From positions 1-38,012 of the forward strand of contig JAZDMK010000266.1 in assembly GCA_043800975.1 (NCBI GenBank): a stretch of DNA of 38,012 bases. The letters run 5' to 3'. This document shows, one piece after another, positions 18,341-26,348 of the stretch. The notes under the pieces are model-generated. The model was not told the origin of the DNA and ran no database searches. It saw nothing but the letters and a program-made list of their open reading frames with translations. Both the position numbers and the translations under genes were made by a program. This DNA comes from JAZDMK01 sp043800975. Lineage in GTDB: Bacteria > Bacteroidota > Bacteroidia > Bacteroidales > JAHJDW01. Position 1 is the stretch's first letter. Each line of letters begins with the position of its first letter.

Positions 18341-20449
18341 ATGCAATCTCATTCTGTGAAATTTTATTTCTGCTTTTTTCTATGTGCCCTGTCAGTACTG
18401 TGTTTCAAAGAAACACACGCACAGGAACTGAATACCGGTTCCTGGACATTTCTGGGTCCCACCTCTATTCCGGAAGCACAAACCAATTATTCTCCTACAG
18501 GAATGGGCCTTGTTGGAAGTCTTTGGATTGACCCTGCTGATCATAATTTTATTCTGGCCGGATCAAACACAGGCGGATTGTGGAAAACCACAGACGGCGG
18601 GAAGAACTGGAACTCACTGACCGACCAGTGCGATCGGGTGACGGGCGTGCAGGACATTTCCGTTCATCCGAAAGATAAAAACATAATGCTGATTGCCTGT
18701 GCCAACACTTCCAATGGAAGATATTATGGAACCGGAATCCAGCGCACAACCGACGGTGGCAAGAACTGGTTTACAACCGATCTGATTTTTGAACCAGGCT
18801 ATCTGGATGATAAAGAAACGGTCATTCGCAAAATTGCTTTTGATCCTAACAATCCAAAAATTGTATTTGCTATATCTCAAAAGAAGATTTACCGTTCAAA
18901 AAATGCAGGACAAACATGGCTTGTGTTAAAACAATTCGAAGAAGAAGATCTTGCCGATATTGAAATCAATTTAAAAAATCCGGGCGCTGTATGTTTTTCA
19001 GGTAAAGGATTGCATCGCTTCACGCAGAAAAAAAATAAATGGATAAGCATTTCCAATGAGCTTTTACCGAAAGAAGGCGTGCAAATCTCTCGCATAATAT
19101 TGGCCTCCTGCCCGCTCAGACCTTCTGTTTTGTTTTTATTGTATGAAATAACCAACATAAAAAATCCGGGCAGCAAAGAACTTCATCTTGCACGCTCGAA
19201 TGATTTCGGAAAAAGCATTGCACAAAAATCGAGATTGATTGGTGTTGGTGCTGATTACTGGAAGATGTGCCTGGAAGCTTCTCCCTCGGATACAAATCTG
19301 ATTTATATCGGCGGATTGCGCATGTACCGTTCCGTGAACGCAGCAAAAACATTTGATGTAGCTACCGAACCCAACGTTAAATCGAAGAAATTTATGCATG
19401 ATGATATTCGTGTGTTAAAAGTTTTACCTAACGAAAAATCGGACGTCTTGTACACCGGAAACGACGGCGGAGTGGGTCTTTCGATCGATAACGGAAAAAA
19501 CTGGCAGGACATCAGCGGTAGCGGATTATGCATTACACAATTTTATTCATTAACACTTTCCCCTGATGGCAAAAGGCTTTCAGGCGGCACTCAGGATTTG
19601 GGTGTATTGTCTTTGGAAAATAATCAATGGTTCAATCCCGGAATTTATGCGGATGTTTACCGATTAGTGTACGATCAAACGAACCCCAAAATTCAATATG
19701 CCCTTACCAATGGTGGCATTACGAAATCAATAAATGACGGAAAAAACTGGAGCAGCATAGGTCAGCCACCGGGCGCATCGCGTAATGACAAGCCATTGCT
19801 TATGCTTTCGCCATTTTCGAAAAATTTTCTGGTGGGCATGAATGAAGTTTATAAATCAACAGACGGTGGAAAAAAGTGGATTCCGAATTCTGCATTTGTA
19901 AAAAACTTCGGTTCTTCTTCAGAAGCAAAATTAATTTCAATTGTAGTTTCACCTGTTGATACATTGCAGATGTACGCCGCCTTTGAAGGACCCACCTGGG
20001 ATACGCTGATAAAAAACAAATTGTTTTATACAAAGGATGGTGGGAAAACATGGGCAGATATTTCCCGTGGATTACAGCCTATTGTTTACATGGGCATTTC
20101 AGCTGTTACTCCTAATACGAAAAACTTTAGTGAAATCTGGATTACTTTTCACAGTCTCTGGAAAGGTCAATTGATTTATCACTCAAAAAATTCCGGAAAA
20201 AACTGGGAGAATGCTTCAGCTGGCATTCCTGATATTCCGGTCAGTTGTGTTCGCTCATTTGATGAAGGCAAATTGGTTCTTGCTGCAACTGATGTTGGAG
20301 TGTTTCAATGGAATAAAGAAACAAAAAGTTGGAGTGACTACAGCCTGAATATGCCACATTGTATGATTTCAGATATCACAGCTGATGCGGCGCAACGAAT
20401 TTTATACGTTTCCACTTTTGGCAGAGGAATATGGGCAAAAAAATATTAA
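18341..20449 (+). CDS. Secreted Asp-box (BNR/sortilin-like) beta-propeller protein
   Basis: A 702-aa exported protein (signal MQSHSVKFYFCFFLCALSVL...THAQ). About eight Asp-box/BNR motifs are spread over the chain: WKTTDGGKNW, QRTTDGGKNW, YRSKNAGQTW, LSIDNGKNWQ, KSINDGKNWS, KSTDGGKKWI, YTKDGGKTWA and YHSKNSGKNW. These mark a VPS10/sortilin or photosystem II assembly-factor-like ten-bladed propeller. Many such Bacteroidota proteins end with a type IX sorting domain; this one ends right after the last blade (STFGRGIWAKKY) and has none, so it probably stays periplasmic or is released another way. No catalytic residues were identified and no enzyme function is claimed. The next gene starts 24 bp after its stop. 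Confidence 0.82.
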   Translation: MQSHSVKFYFCFFLCALSVLCFKETHAQELNTGSWTFLGPTSIPEAQTNYSPTGMGLVGSLWIDPADHNFILAGSNTGGLWKTTDGGKNWNSLTDQCDRVTGVQDISVHPKDKNIMLIACANTSNGRYYGTGIQRTTDGGKNWFTTDLIFEPGYLDDKETVIRKIAFDPNNPKIVFAISQKKIYRSKNAGQTWLVLKQFEEEDLADIEINLKNPGAVCFSGKGLHRFTQKKNKWISISNELLPKEGVQISRIILASCPLRPSVLFLLYEITNIKNPGSKELHLARSNDFGKSIAQKSRLIGVGADYWKMCLEASPSDTNLIYIGGLRMYRSVNAAKTFDVATEPNVKSKKFMHDDIRVLKVLPNEKSDVLYTGNDGGVGLSIDNGKNWQDISGSGLCITQFYSLTLSPDGKRLSGGTQDLGVLSLENNQWFNPGIYADVYRLVYDQTNPKIQYALTNGGITKSINDGKNWSSIGQPPGASRNDKPLLMLSPFSKNFLVGMNEVYKSTDGGKKWIPNSAFVKNFGSSSEAKLISIVVSPVDTLQMYAAFEGPTWDTLIKNKLFYTKDGGKTWADISRGLQPIVYMGISAVTPNTKNFSEIWITFHSLWKGQLIYHSKNSGKNWENASAGIPDIPVSCVRSFDEGKLVLAATDVGVFQWNKETKSWSDYSLNMPHCMISDITADAAQRILYVSTFGRGIWAKKY

Positions 20450-20454
20450 TTTTG
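20447..20454 (+). promoter_or_regulatory. Bacteroidota -7 element TAATTTTG
   Basis: TAATTTTG fits TAnnTTTG and overlaps the stop codon of the Asp-box gene, 20 bp ahead of the ATG at 20474. It could give the downstream gene its own transcript, although read-through from upstream is also possible. Confidence 0.45.
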
Positions 20455-20473
20455 TAATTCTAAACTTGTTTAC

Positions 20474-21268
20474 ATGAGAAAGCTATTTATTTTTATTGTC
20501 CTGATTTGTTTTTTTCAAAGCACGTCTCTCTTTGCACAAAAAATTGTTTTCTGCACGGGTGTTTCTGAAAGTGGTGTTCCTGCAGGAGTTCTAACAAAGC
20601 TTTCAATCGAAGGTGAAGGCAGCAGTGTGAAAATTTTTTACAGTCAGGCTTTGGCAATTACGGATCCCGTTTTCTTTTTTCTGGATAAAGAAAAAGACGG
20701 CGTGTTTGAAGAATATGTAACTGAAAAAAAAGATCCTTCAGCCGGAAAAAAATGGATTGCATTTGATTATAAATTCACGAAACCCGGTAATTACAGGGTT
20801 AAAGTGATGGACAAAAATATCAGCGAACTGGCAAGTGCATACTTCACGGTTACTATGTTTGGAGCAGAAACAAGCACAACTGAAGAATCCAATATTGAAA
20901 GTTCTGATAAAGTTACTTCCGATTATTATGCTTCCTGCAATATGTTTTTTTGCGAAAAAGTTGAAAATGGAAATGCAGTTGCTCAATCTAAATCCTTTGC
21001 TATTCCTGAAGAAGGAAGAGTTGTTACCATGCAGATAAAACAGAGTAAACCTTTAAAAACAGAAAAGCTGATTGTTGATTTCTGGCTGAAGGATTCAAAA
21101 AACGAGTACAAAGAATATGTTGATACAAAAAATTACATCATTGAAAAAACCTGGAATCAGCCTTCCTTTAAATACACATTTACCAAGCCCGGCGAATACA
21201 AAGTGATGGTGTACAATGGTGATCAAACCCATATTGTAAGCGGGTTTGTAACAATCATCAAACTGTAG
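20474..21268 (+). CDS. Secreted two-domain protein, function unknown
   Basis: A 264-aa exported protein (signal MRKLFIFIVLICFFQSTSLFAQ). I do not recognise a named family. The mature part consists of two related halves of about 105-115 residues: each begins with a line like KIVFCTGVSESG or MFFCEKVENGN, carries a central F.LDK..DG.FEEYV / FWLKDSKNEYKEYV segment and ends FTKPGNYRVKVMD / FTKPGEYKVMVYN plus a final beta strand (AYFTVTMF / GFVTIIKL). This suggests two Ig-like or PKD-like beta-sandwiches from an internal duplication. No lipobox and no sorting domain. It may share a transcript with the Asp-box gene upstream. Confidence 0.75.
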   Translation: MRKLFIFIVLICFFQSTSLFAQKIVFCTGVSESGVPAGVLTKLSIEGEGSSVKIFYSQALAITDPVFFFLDKEKDGVFEEYVTEKKDPSAGKKWIAFDYKFTKPGNYRVKVMDKNISELASAYFTVTMFGAETSTTEESNIESSDKVTSDYYASCNMFFCEKVENGNAVAQSKSFAIPEEGRVVTMQIKQSKPLKTEKLIVDFWLKDSKNEYKEYVDTKNYIIEKTWNQPSFKYTFTKPGEYKVMVYNGDQTHIVSGFVTIIKL

Positions 21269-21273
21269 CAGAT

Positions 21274-21306
21274 AAAAAAAACGGGAAGCTTTTTCAAACT
21301 TCCCGT
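21274..21306 (-). terminator. Rho-independent terminator of kor operon
   Basis: On the minus strand ACGGGAAG pairs with CTTCCCGT around a 10-nt loop and is followed by seven T's. It lies 92 bp downstream of the korB stop. On the plus strand the hairpin lacks a good T-tail, so it mainly serves the kor operon. Confidence 0.85.
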
Positions 21307-21397
21307 AAACATTTTCTTCAAAATAAAAACTTTGTGTTTGTTAAATACCGATTGTTAAAACGAGAGTAACGCCATAGACGAACATTAAAGACAAACA

Positions 21398-22432
21398 CTA
21401 TTTGATTTCCCAGGTATCACCGCTGTTAAGCAGATCATCCATGTTTTTAATTTTTGAAGTTTCCTTCGCATTTTTAATCTGTTCTTCTACCAGATCGTCA
21501 TAAGTAGGATACATAGCAGAGCGAATTACACCCAGTGCCATCGGATAAATCGGAGGCTGCATTTTAGCAAGCATCAGATGAACACCCGGATCCTGCTGGT
21601 ACTGATCATGAATAAGAATATCCTCTTCAGTAATACCATTTTCACCGATCGTCACAACTTCCAGACGTGTTCCTTTCAGGCGGATTCCTTTGTCTTTGTT
21701 TTTACCAAAAATCATCGGCTCACCATTTTTGAGGAAAATCTGACGGTCATCACGTACGTCTTTGTTGGTAAATGCATCATGTGTTTTGTCAGCAAAGATG
21801 ACACAGTTCTGCATGATTTCAACCAATGAGGTTCCGTCATGGCGTGCTGCTTCAAACATTACTTCGGTCATCATTTTGGGATTTGTATCCACAACGCGTG
21901 CAAAGAAAGTTCCCTGCGCACCCAGAACAAGTTCTCCGGTATTGAAAGGATGTTCAATGGTTCCGTAAGGAGAAGTTTTTGTAACCGATCCCATTGGCGT
22001 AGTTGGTGAATACTGTCCTTTTGTCAAACCATAAATCTGGTTATTGAAAAGCATGATGTTAACATCAATGTTTCTGCGAATAATATGAATGAAATGATTT
22101 CCGCCGATAGCCATCGAATCGCCGTCTCCTGTAGCAACCCACACACTGAGATGGGGATTTGCAACCTTAACGCCGGAACTGATAGCAGCGGCTCTTCCAT
22201 GAATACCATGGAAACCGTATGTATTTACATAATAAGGAAAGCGTGATGAACAGCCAATTCCAGAAACCATACAGAAATTTTCCTTTCTGTACCCGATTTT
22301 CGGAAACACATTGGCCACCGAAGAAAGAATAGCATGTGCGCCACATCCCGGGCACCATTTTACAACCTGATCACTGACGAAATCTTCTTTGGTCAGTTCT
22401 ACTTTTGATCGTTCTACTGTATAATTTTCCAT
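21398..22432 (-). CDS. korB: 2-oxoacid:ferredoxin oxidoreductase, beta subunit
   Basis: A 344-aa subunit that binds thiamine diphosphate and, in the two-subunit type, a [4Fe-4S] cluster. TPP signature: GDGDSMAIGGNH followed by NNQIYGLTKGQ. Candidate cluster cysteines are Cys27, Cys30 (CPGCGAH), Cys61 (GIGCSS) and Cys210 (MQNC), a spacing close to that of the archaeal two-subunit enzymes. With KorA it converts a 2-oxoacid, most likely 2-oxoglutarate, plus CoA and oxidised ferredoxin to succinyl-CoA, CO2 and reduced ferredoxin. The substrate is inferred from the neighbouring sucA-sucB genes and general KorAB similarity; pyruvate cannot be ruled out by eye. It starts 2 bp after korA. Confidence 0.92.
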   Translation of the reverse strand: MENYTVERSKVELTKEDFVSDQVVKWCPGCGAHAILSSVANVFPKIGYRKENFCMVSGIGCSSRFPYYVNTYGFHGIHGRAAAISSGVKVANPHLSVWVATGDGDSMAIGGNHFIHIIRRNIDVNIMLFNNQIYGLTKGQYSPTTPMGSVTKTSPYGTIEHPFNTGELVLGAQGTFFARVVDTNPKMMTEVMFEAARHDGTSLVEIMQNCVIFADKTHDAFTNKDVRDDRQIFLKNGEPMIFGKNKDKGIRLKGTRLEVVTIGENGITEEDILIHDQYQQDPGVHLMLAKMQPPIYPMALGVIRSAMYPTYDDLVEEQIKNAKETSKIKNMDDLLNSGDTWEIK

Positions 22433-22434
22433 GG

Positions 22435-24288
22435 TTATTTCTCCTTCACAATTTTGTTTAACGCATCGGTGAGTTCAGTAACAGTAAAGGGCAGCCCCTG
22501 AACTTTGTTATATTGCAGCATATCGTGTTTGGGGAATTTCATGCGGAGGAAATTCACAAATTGTCCGCTGTTTAATTCACACACTACCGTTTTGCCGAAT
22601 CCCTTAAACAACTTTTCTGTGTTTTTAGGTAATGGCATGATATAATTGAAATGGGCATGGCTTACTTTTTTGCCCTGCTTCTGCATTTCTTCAACGGCCA
22701 TTCTGACTGCACCAAATGTTCCACCCCAGCTTACAACCAGTAAATCACCCTTAGCAGCACCAAAAATGGTTTGTTCAGGAAGATAATTGGCAACACGCTC
22801 TACTTTTTCAGCGCGAAGATCAACCATGAGTTGATGGTTTTCAGGGTCTGTTGTTACGATACCGTCGATATTGGATTTTTCTAATCCGCCAATACGGTGG
22901 CGTAAACCTTCTGTTCCGGGGATAGCCCACCTGCGCGCCAGTGTTTTTTCGTCCCTGCGGTAAGGTTTGTAATTGGCTTCATTCGGTAAAGCAATCGGAG
23001 GTACGATTGAAGGTAAGTCGGCTGTTTTTGGTATTTTCAACAACTTTGAACCTTGTCCGATGTATCCGTCTGTAAGCAAAATAACCGGAGTCATATGTTC
23101 CATCGCAATTTTTGCGGCTTCATAAGCAAAGTAAAAGCAGTCGGAAGGTGTAGATGCAGCAAGCACAACAACAGGGCATTCCCCATTGCGGCCAAACAAT
23201 GCCTGGTATAAATCGGATTGTTCCGATTTTGTAGGTAATCCCGTAGAAGGACCACCACGCTGAACATTGACAATGACAAGCGGAAGCTCAGTAATTACAG
23301 CCAATCCGATAGCTTCACTTTTCAGTGAAAGACCGGGGCCTGACGTTGTAGTACAAGCGAGTGAACCTGTGAAGCTGGCTCCAATTGCCGAGCAAATACC
23401 GGCAATTTCATCTTCAGCCTGAAATACTTTTGCGCCCAGCGATTTGTGCTTGGCCAATTCTATCAGAATTTCTGTAGCAGGTGTTATAGGATATGAGCCC
23501 AGGAATAAAGGGCGTTTTGAACGTTCTGAGGCAGCGAGCAAACCCCAAGCAGCAGCAACATTACCTGTAATGTTACGGTATCTGCCTTTGGGCATTTTTG
23601 CAGGCTTCACTTCAATGCGTGGATTAATTTCATCCAGTTGCATGGCATAGTCATATCCAGCTTTCAGGACAGCCGTGTTTATTTCAATAAACTTGGGTGC
23701 TTTCTTAAACTTAGCAATAAAAAGCTGATTTGTATGATCCAATGATTGATTCAAGAGGCAATACACCATACCCAAAGCAAACATATTGCGGCATTTGTCC
23801 ATTGCTTTGTTGTCCATGCCAAAATCCTTCAGGCTTTCTCTTGTCAGCGTGGTAATAGGAGCACCAATCAGCCTGTATTTCTGCTTCAGTGCTTTGTCTT
23901 CAAGCGGATTTGATGTAAACCCAACTTTTTCCATTGTTTTTTCATCATAACCATCTGCATCAGTAAAGATAACAGTACCGGGCATAGCCCACTTGAGACT
24001 AGCCTTCAGTGATGCGGGATTCAGGTTAACCATAACATCACACAAATCACCGGATGAAAAAATTTCCTTGCTTCCGAAATGAACCTGGAAGCCCGAAACA
24101 CCAGCAATTGTATTCAGTGGGGGTCTGATTTCAGCAGGGTAATCGGGAAAGTTTGCAAGATCATATCCCGACAGGGCAGCTGAATCTGAGAAAAGCGTGC
24201 CTGAAAGCTGCATTCCGTCGCCGGAATCACCAACAAACTTTACAACAACACTGTCCTTTTCAACAATTTTTTCTACAGTTTTTGCCAT
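22435..24288 (-). CDS. korA: 2-oxoacid:ferredoxin oxidoreductase, alpha subunit (gamma-alpha fusion)
   Basis: A 617-aa subunit. The first ~195 residues are the gamma domain (VVKFVGDSGDGMQLSGTLFS, then FPDYPAEIRPP). The rest is the alpha part with the pyrimidine-binding domain (GSYPITPATEILIELA about residue 260, FQAEDEIAGICSAIGASFTG, TTTSGPGLSLKSEAIGLA, VQRGGPSTGLPTKSEQSDL). The gamma-alpha fusion and length are typical of Bacteroidota KorA. It is the first gene of a two-gene operon, separated by only 2 bp from korB, and is divergent from the ferredoxin gene. On its own strand TACCTTCG (complement of 24312-24319), a near match to TAnnTTTG, lies 24 bp ahead of the ATG and may be its promoter. 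Confidence 0.94.
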   Translation of the reverse strand: MAKTVEKIVEKDSVVVKFVGDSGDGMQLSGTLFSDSAALSGYDLANFPDYPAEIRPPLNTIAGVSGFQVHFGSKEIFSSGDLCDVMVNLNPASLKASLKWAMPGTVIFTDADGYDEKTMEKVGFTSNPLEDKALKQKYRLIGAPITTLTRESLKDFGMDNKAMDKCRNMFALGMVYCLLNQSLDHTNQLFIAKFKKAPKFIEINTAVLKAGYDYAMQLDEINPRIEVKPAKMPKGRYRNITGNVAAAWGLLAASERSKRPLFLGSYPITPATEILIELAKHKSLGAKVFQAEDEIAGICSAIGASFTGSLACTTTSGPGLSLKSEAIGLAVITELPLVIVNVQRGGPSTGLPTKSEQSDLYQALFGRNGECPVVVLAASTPSDCFYFAYEAAKIAMEHMTPVILLTDGYIGQGSKLLKIPKTADLPSIVPPIALPNEANYKPYRRDEKTLARRWAIPGTEGLRHRIGGLEKSNIDGIVTTDPENHQLMVDLRAEKVERVANYLPEQTIFGAAKGDLLVVSWGGTFGAVRMAVEEMQKQGKKVSHAHFNYIMPLPKNTEKLFKGFGKTVVCELNSGQFVNFLRMKFPKHDMLQYNKVQGLPFTVTELTDALNKIVKEK

Positions 24289-24531
24289 ATCAATATTGAT
24301 TTTTTATGCCGCGAAGGTACACGTTTTTCAACTATACGATCTTTTTTTTTGTGATTTTTTTAACAAGCTGTATTCCTTATCCAGTATAGAATTGTTTAAA
24401 AAGAATTGTTTTTTATCTGAGTAATTTGTCTTTACATTACAATCAACTAACAAATGAGCGAATTATATCTGCAATTGGTGTAATTTTTTTTACAATTAGA
24501 CAAAAAAACCTTTTTTTCATTGATATTTAAA

Positions 24532-24539
24532 TATATTTG
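24532..24539 (+). promoter_or_regulatory. Bacteroidota -7 element TATATTTG (ferredoxin)
   Basis: TATATTTG matches TAnnTTTG and is 30 bp ahead of the ferredoxin ATG at 24570. A -33 TTG at the standard spacing is not evident, but T-rich DNA lies there. Confidence 0.55.
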
Positions 24540-24569
24540 CAGCGAATTACTAACCCTAAATTTAGCAAT

Positions 24570-24740
24570 ATGGCTTACATAATTACTGAAGATTGCACTG
24601 CTTGCGGAACCTGTATCAGCGAATGTCCGGTTGAAGCGATTGTTGAAGGTGACATTTACAAAATCGATCCTGAAATCTGCACCGACTGTGGCTCCTGCGC
24701 AGACGTTTGTCCTGTGGAAGCAATCCACCCTGCTGAATAA
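24570..24740 (+). CDS. 2x[4Fe-4S] ferredoxin
   Basis: A 56-aa bacterial-type ferredoxin, an electron carrier in the cytoplasm. It has two CxxCxxCxxxCP cluster motifs: Cys9-12-15-19 (CTACGTCISECP) and Cys37-40-43-47 (CTDCGSCADVCP). The ATG at 24570 starts the standard MAYIITEDC sequence; the open frame extends to an unneeded TTG at 24537. It is divergently transcribed from korA-korB, so it is the likely acceptor of the electrons released by that enzyme (inference from adjacency). It has its own promoter and terminator and is therefore probably a monocistronic, highly expressed message. Confidence 0.96.
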   Translation: MAYIITEDCTACGTCISECPVEAIVEGDIYKIDPEICTDCGSCADVCPVEAIHPAE

Positions 24741-24764
24741 GCAACCGTTAAAAACTTTTTACCT

Positions 24765-24798
24765 AAGTCATTTGCCGAATAAGCAAATGACTTTTTTT
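24765..24798 (+). terminator. Rho-independent terminator of the ferredoxin gene
   Basis: AAGTCATTTGC (24765-24775) and GCAAATGACTT (24783-24793) form a perfect 11-bp stem with a 7-nt loop, ending in a run of T's to 24798. It is 25 bp after the ferredoxin stop and insulates it from sucA. Confidence 0.92.
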
Positions 24799-24814
24799 AT
24801 TGTGCAAAAAAGGC

Positions 24815-24822
24815 TAACTTTG
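24815..24822 (+). promoter_or_regulatory. Bacteroidota -7 element TAACTTTG (sucA)
   Basis: TAACTTTG matches TAnnTTTG. It lies directly behind the ferredoxin terminator and 38 bp ahead of the sucA ATG, so sucA-sucB have their own promoter. Confidence 0.6.
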
Positions 24823-24860
24823 TATATACCTTGTGTTAGATAATAAATTGAAATAACTGT

Positions 24861-26348
24861 ATGGACAAGTTGAATTACCTGTCGCAACTTGATGCCGGAT
24901 ATCTGGATTCATTGTATGCTGATTTTCTGAAAGACCCTGAATCCATTGACCCCGAATGGAAACGTTTCTTCGAAGGTTTTGAATTTCACAAAAACCAATA
25001 TCCCGTTCTGCCCAGCAGAAATCCTTTACTCGAAAAAGAATTTAAACTAATCAGCCTGATTAATGCATACCGCGAACGTGGTCATTTTTTTACAGAAACT
25101 AATCCGGTCAGAAAAAGAAGAAACTACACCCCCACACTGGATATTGAAAATTTTGGGTTAAGCAATTCTGATTTGAAAACCGTTTTCAATGCAGGATCAG
25201 AAATTGGAATTGGCCCTTCTTCTCTTGAAAATATTATTGCTCACCTGAAGCAAACCTATTGCAGAACCATTGGCGTTGAATACCGATACATCCGGCAGCC
25301 TGAAGTTTCAGAATGGCTGCGTGATAAAATGGAGAGCACCAAAAACACACCTGCTTTTTCAAATGAGGAAAAGAAAATAATTTATACAGATATTTCACAT
25401 GCCGTGCAGTTCGAAGAATTTCTGCACACACGCTTTGTCGGACAAAAAAGATTTTCTCTGCAGGGTGTTGAATCTTTGATTCCTGCATTGCATTCGCTCG
25501 TTGAAAAAGGCGCAGAAGAAGGTGTATCAGGATTTATCATTGGAATGCCACACCGCGGTCGTTTAAATGTGCTTGCAAATGTTCTTAAAAAACCACTCGA
25601 TACACTCCTGAGTGAATTTGAAGGTTTGGAACCGGAAGATCACGGCTTGTTGGGCGATGTGAAGTATCATCTGGGTTTCTCTACTAATATTCAAACGCGA
25701 AAAGGGCACTCTCTTCATTTAGTGTTATCACCCAACCCTTCTCATCTTGAAGCTGTAAACCCGGTTGTAGAAGGTATTTCCAGAGCGTTAGCAGAGAATT
25801 TTTCTCCTTCTGATTTCAAAAAAAACATTCCTGTTCTTATACATGGTGATGCATCCATTGCAGGACAAGGTATCGTGTATGAAGTTATACAGATGGCGCA
25901 ACTGGAAGGTTACAAAACAGGTGGGACCATCCACATCGTTGCCAACAACCAGATTGGATTTACTACCGATTACACCGATGGCCGTTCCGGAATATACTGT
26001 ACCGATGTAGCGAAAACAACACAGTGCCCTATTTTTCATGTGAATGCTGATGATCCGGAAGCGGTTGTTTTTATTATGCAACTGGCCATTCAATTTCGTC
26101 AGAAATTTCATCGTGATGTATTTATTGATTTGTTAGGTTATCGCAAACATGGCCACAACGAAGGCGATGAACCACGCTACACACAGCCACTGCTCTACAA
26201 AATCATTGCCTCGCATCCCAACGTAAAAGAAATTTATCAGAAAAAACTTCTGGATGAAAATTCAATTACACAGGAAGACGTTAAAAATATTCAGTCAGCG
26301 TACATCGAGCTTTTACGCAGTAATCAGGAAGAATCAAAAAAAAATTAA
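24861..26348 (+). CDS. sucA: 2-oxoglutarate dehydrogenase E1, N-terminal part (frame-shifted)
   Basis: Residues 1-495 of E1 (SucA), which decarboxylates 2-oxoglutarate with TPP and passes the succinyl group to lipoyl-E2. The N-terminal E2-binding segment is present (NYLSQLDAGYLDSLYADFL, DPEWKRFFEGF), as are MPHRGRLNVLANV (about 228) and the TPP motif HGDASIAGQG (about 328) with VANNQIGF. The frame ends early at TAA 26346-26348, straight after nine A's at 26336-26344. The missing remainder of the protein continues without a gap in the +1 frame. Deleting one A would yield a single protein of 929 aa, close to the usual E1 length of about 930. Alone, this fragment lacks the C-terminal half of the active site. 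Confidence 0.9.
   Translation: MDKLNYLSQLDAGYLDSLYADFLKDPESIDPEWKRFFEGFEFHKNQYPVLPSRNPLLEKEFKLISLINAYRERGHFFTETNPVRKRRNYTPTLDIENFGLSNSDLKTVFNAGSEIGIGPSSLENIIAHLKQTYCRTIGVEYRYIRQPEVSEWLRDKMESTKNTPAFSNEEKKIIYTDISHAVQFEEFLHTRFVGQKRFSLQGVESLIPALHSLVEKGAEEGVSGFIIGMPHRGRLNVLANVLKKPLDTLLSEFEGLEPEDHGLLGDVKYHLGFSTNIQTRKGHSLHLVLSPNPSHLEAVNPVVEGISRALAENFSPSDFKKNIPVLIHGDASIAGQGIVYEVIQMAQLEGYKTGGTIHIVANNQIGFTTDYTDGRSGIYCTDVAKTTQCPIFHVNADDPEAVVFIMQLAIQFRQKFHRDVFIDLLGYRKHGHNEGDEPRYTQPLLYKIIASHPNVKEIYQKKLLDENSITQEDVKNIQSAYIELLRSNQEESKKN
26336..26344 (+). other. A9 homopolymer at sucA frame change
   Basis: Nine consecutive A's follow TC and precede TTAAAG. Read in frame one they give SKKN and a stop; with eight A's they give SKKIKAS and join the second half of E1. 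The site is a candidate for transcriptional slippage, a true frameshift mutation, or a homopolymer miscall. Confidence 0.85.

Noticed and set aside
26254..26343. Separate start for the C-terminal sucA fragment
   Set aside because: These codons are an out-of-frame reading of the first fragment and show no E1 similarity.
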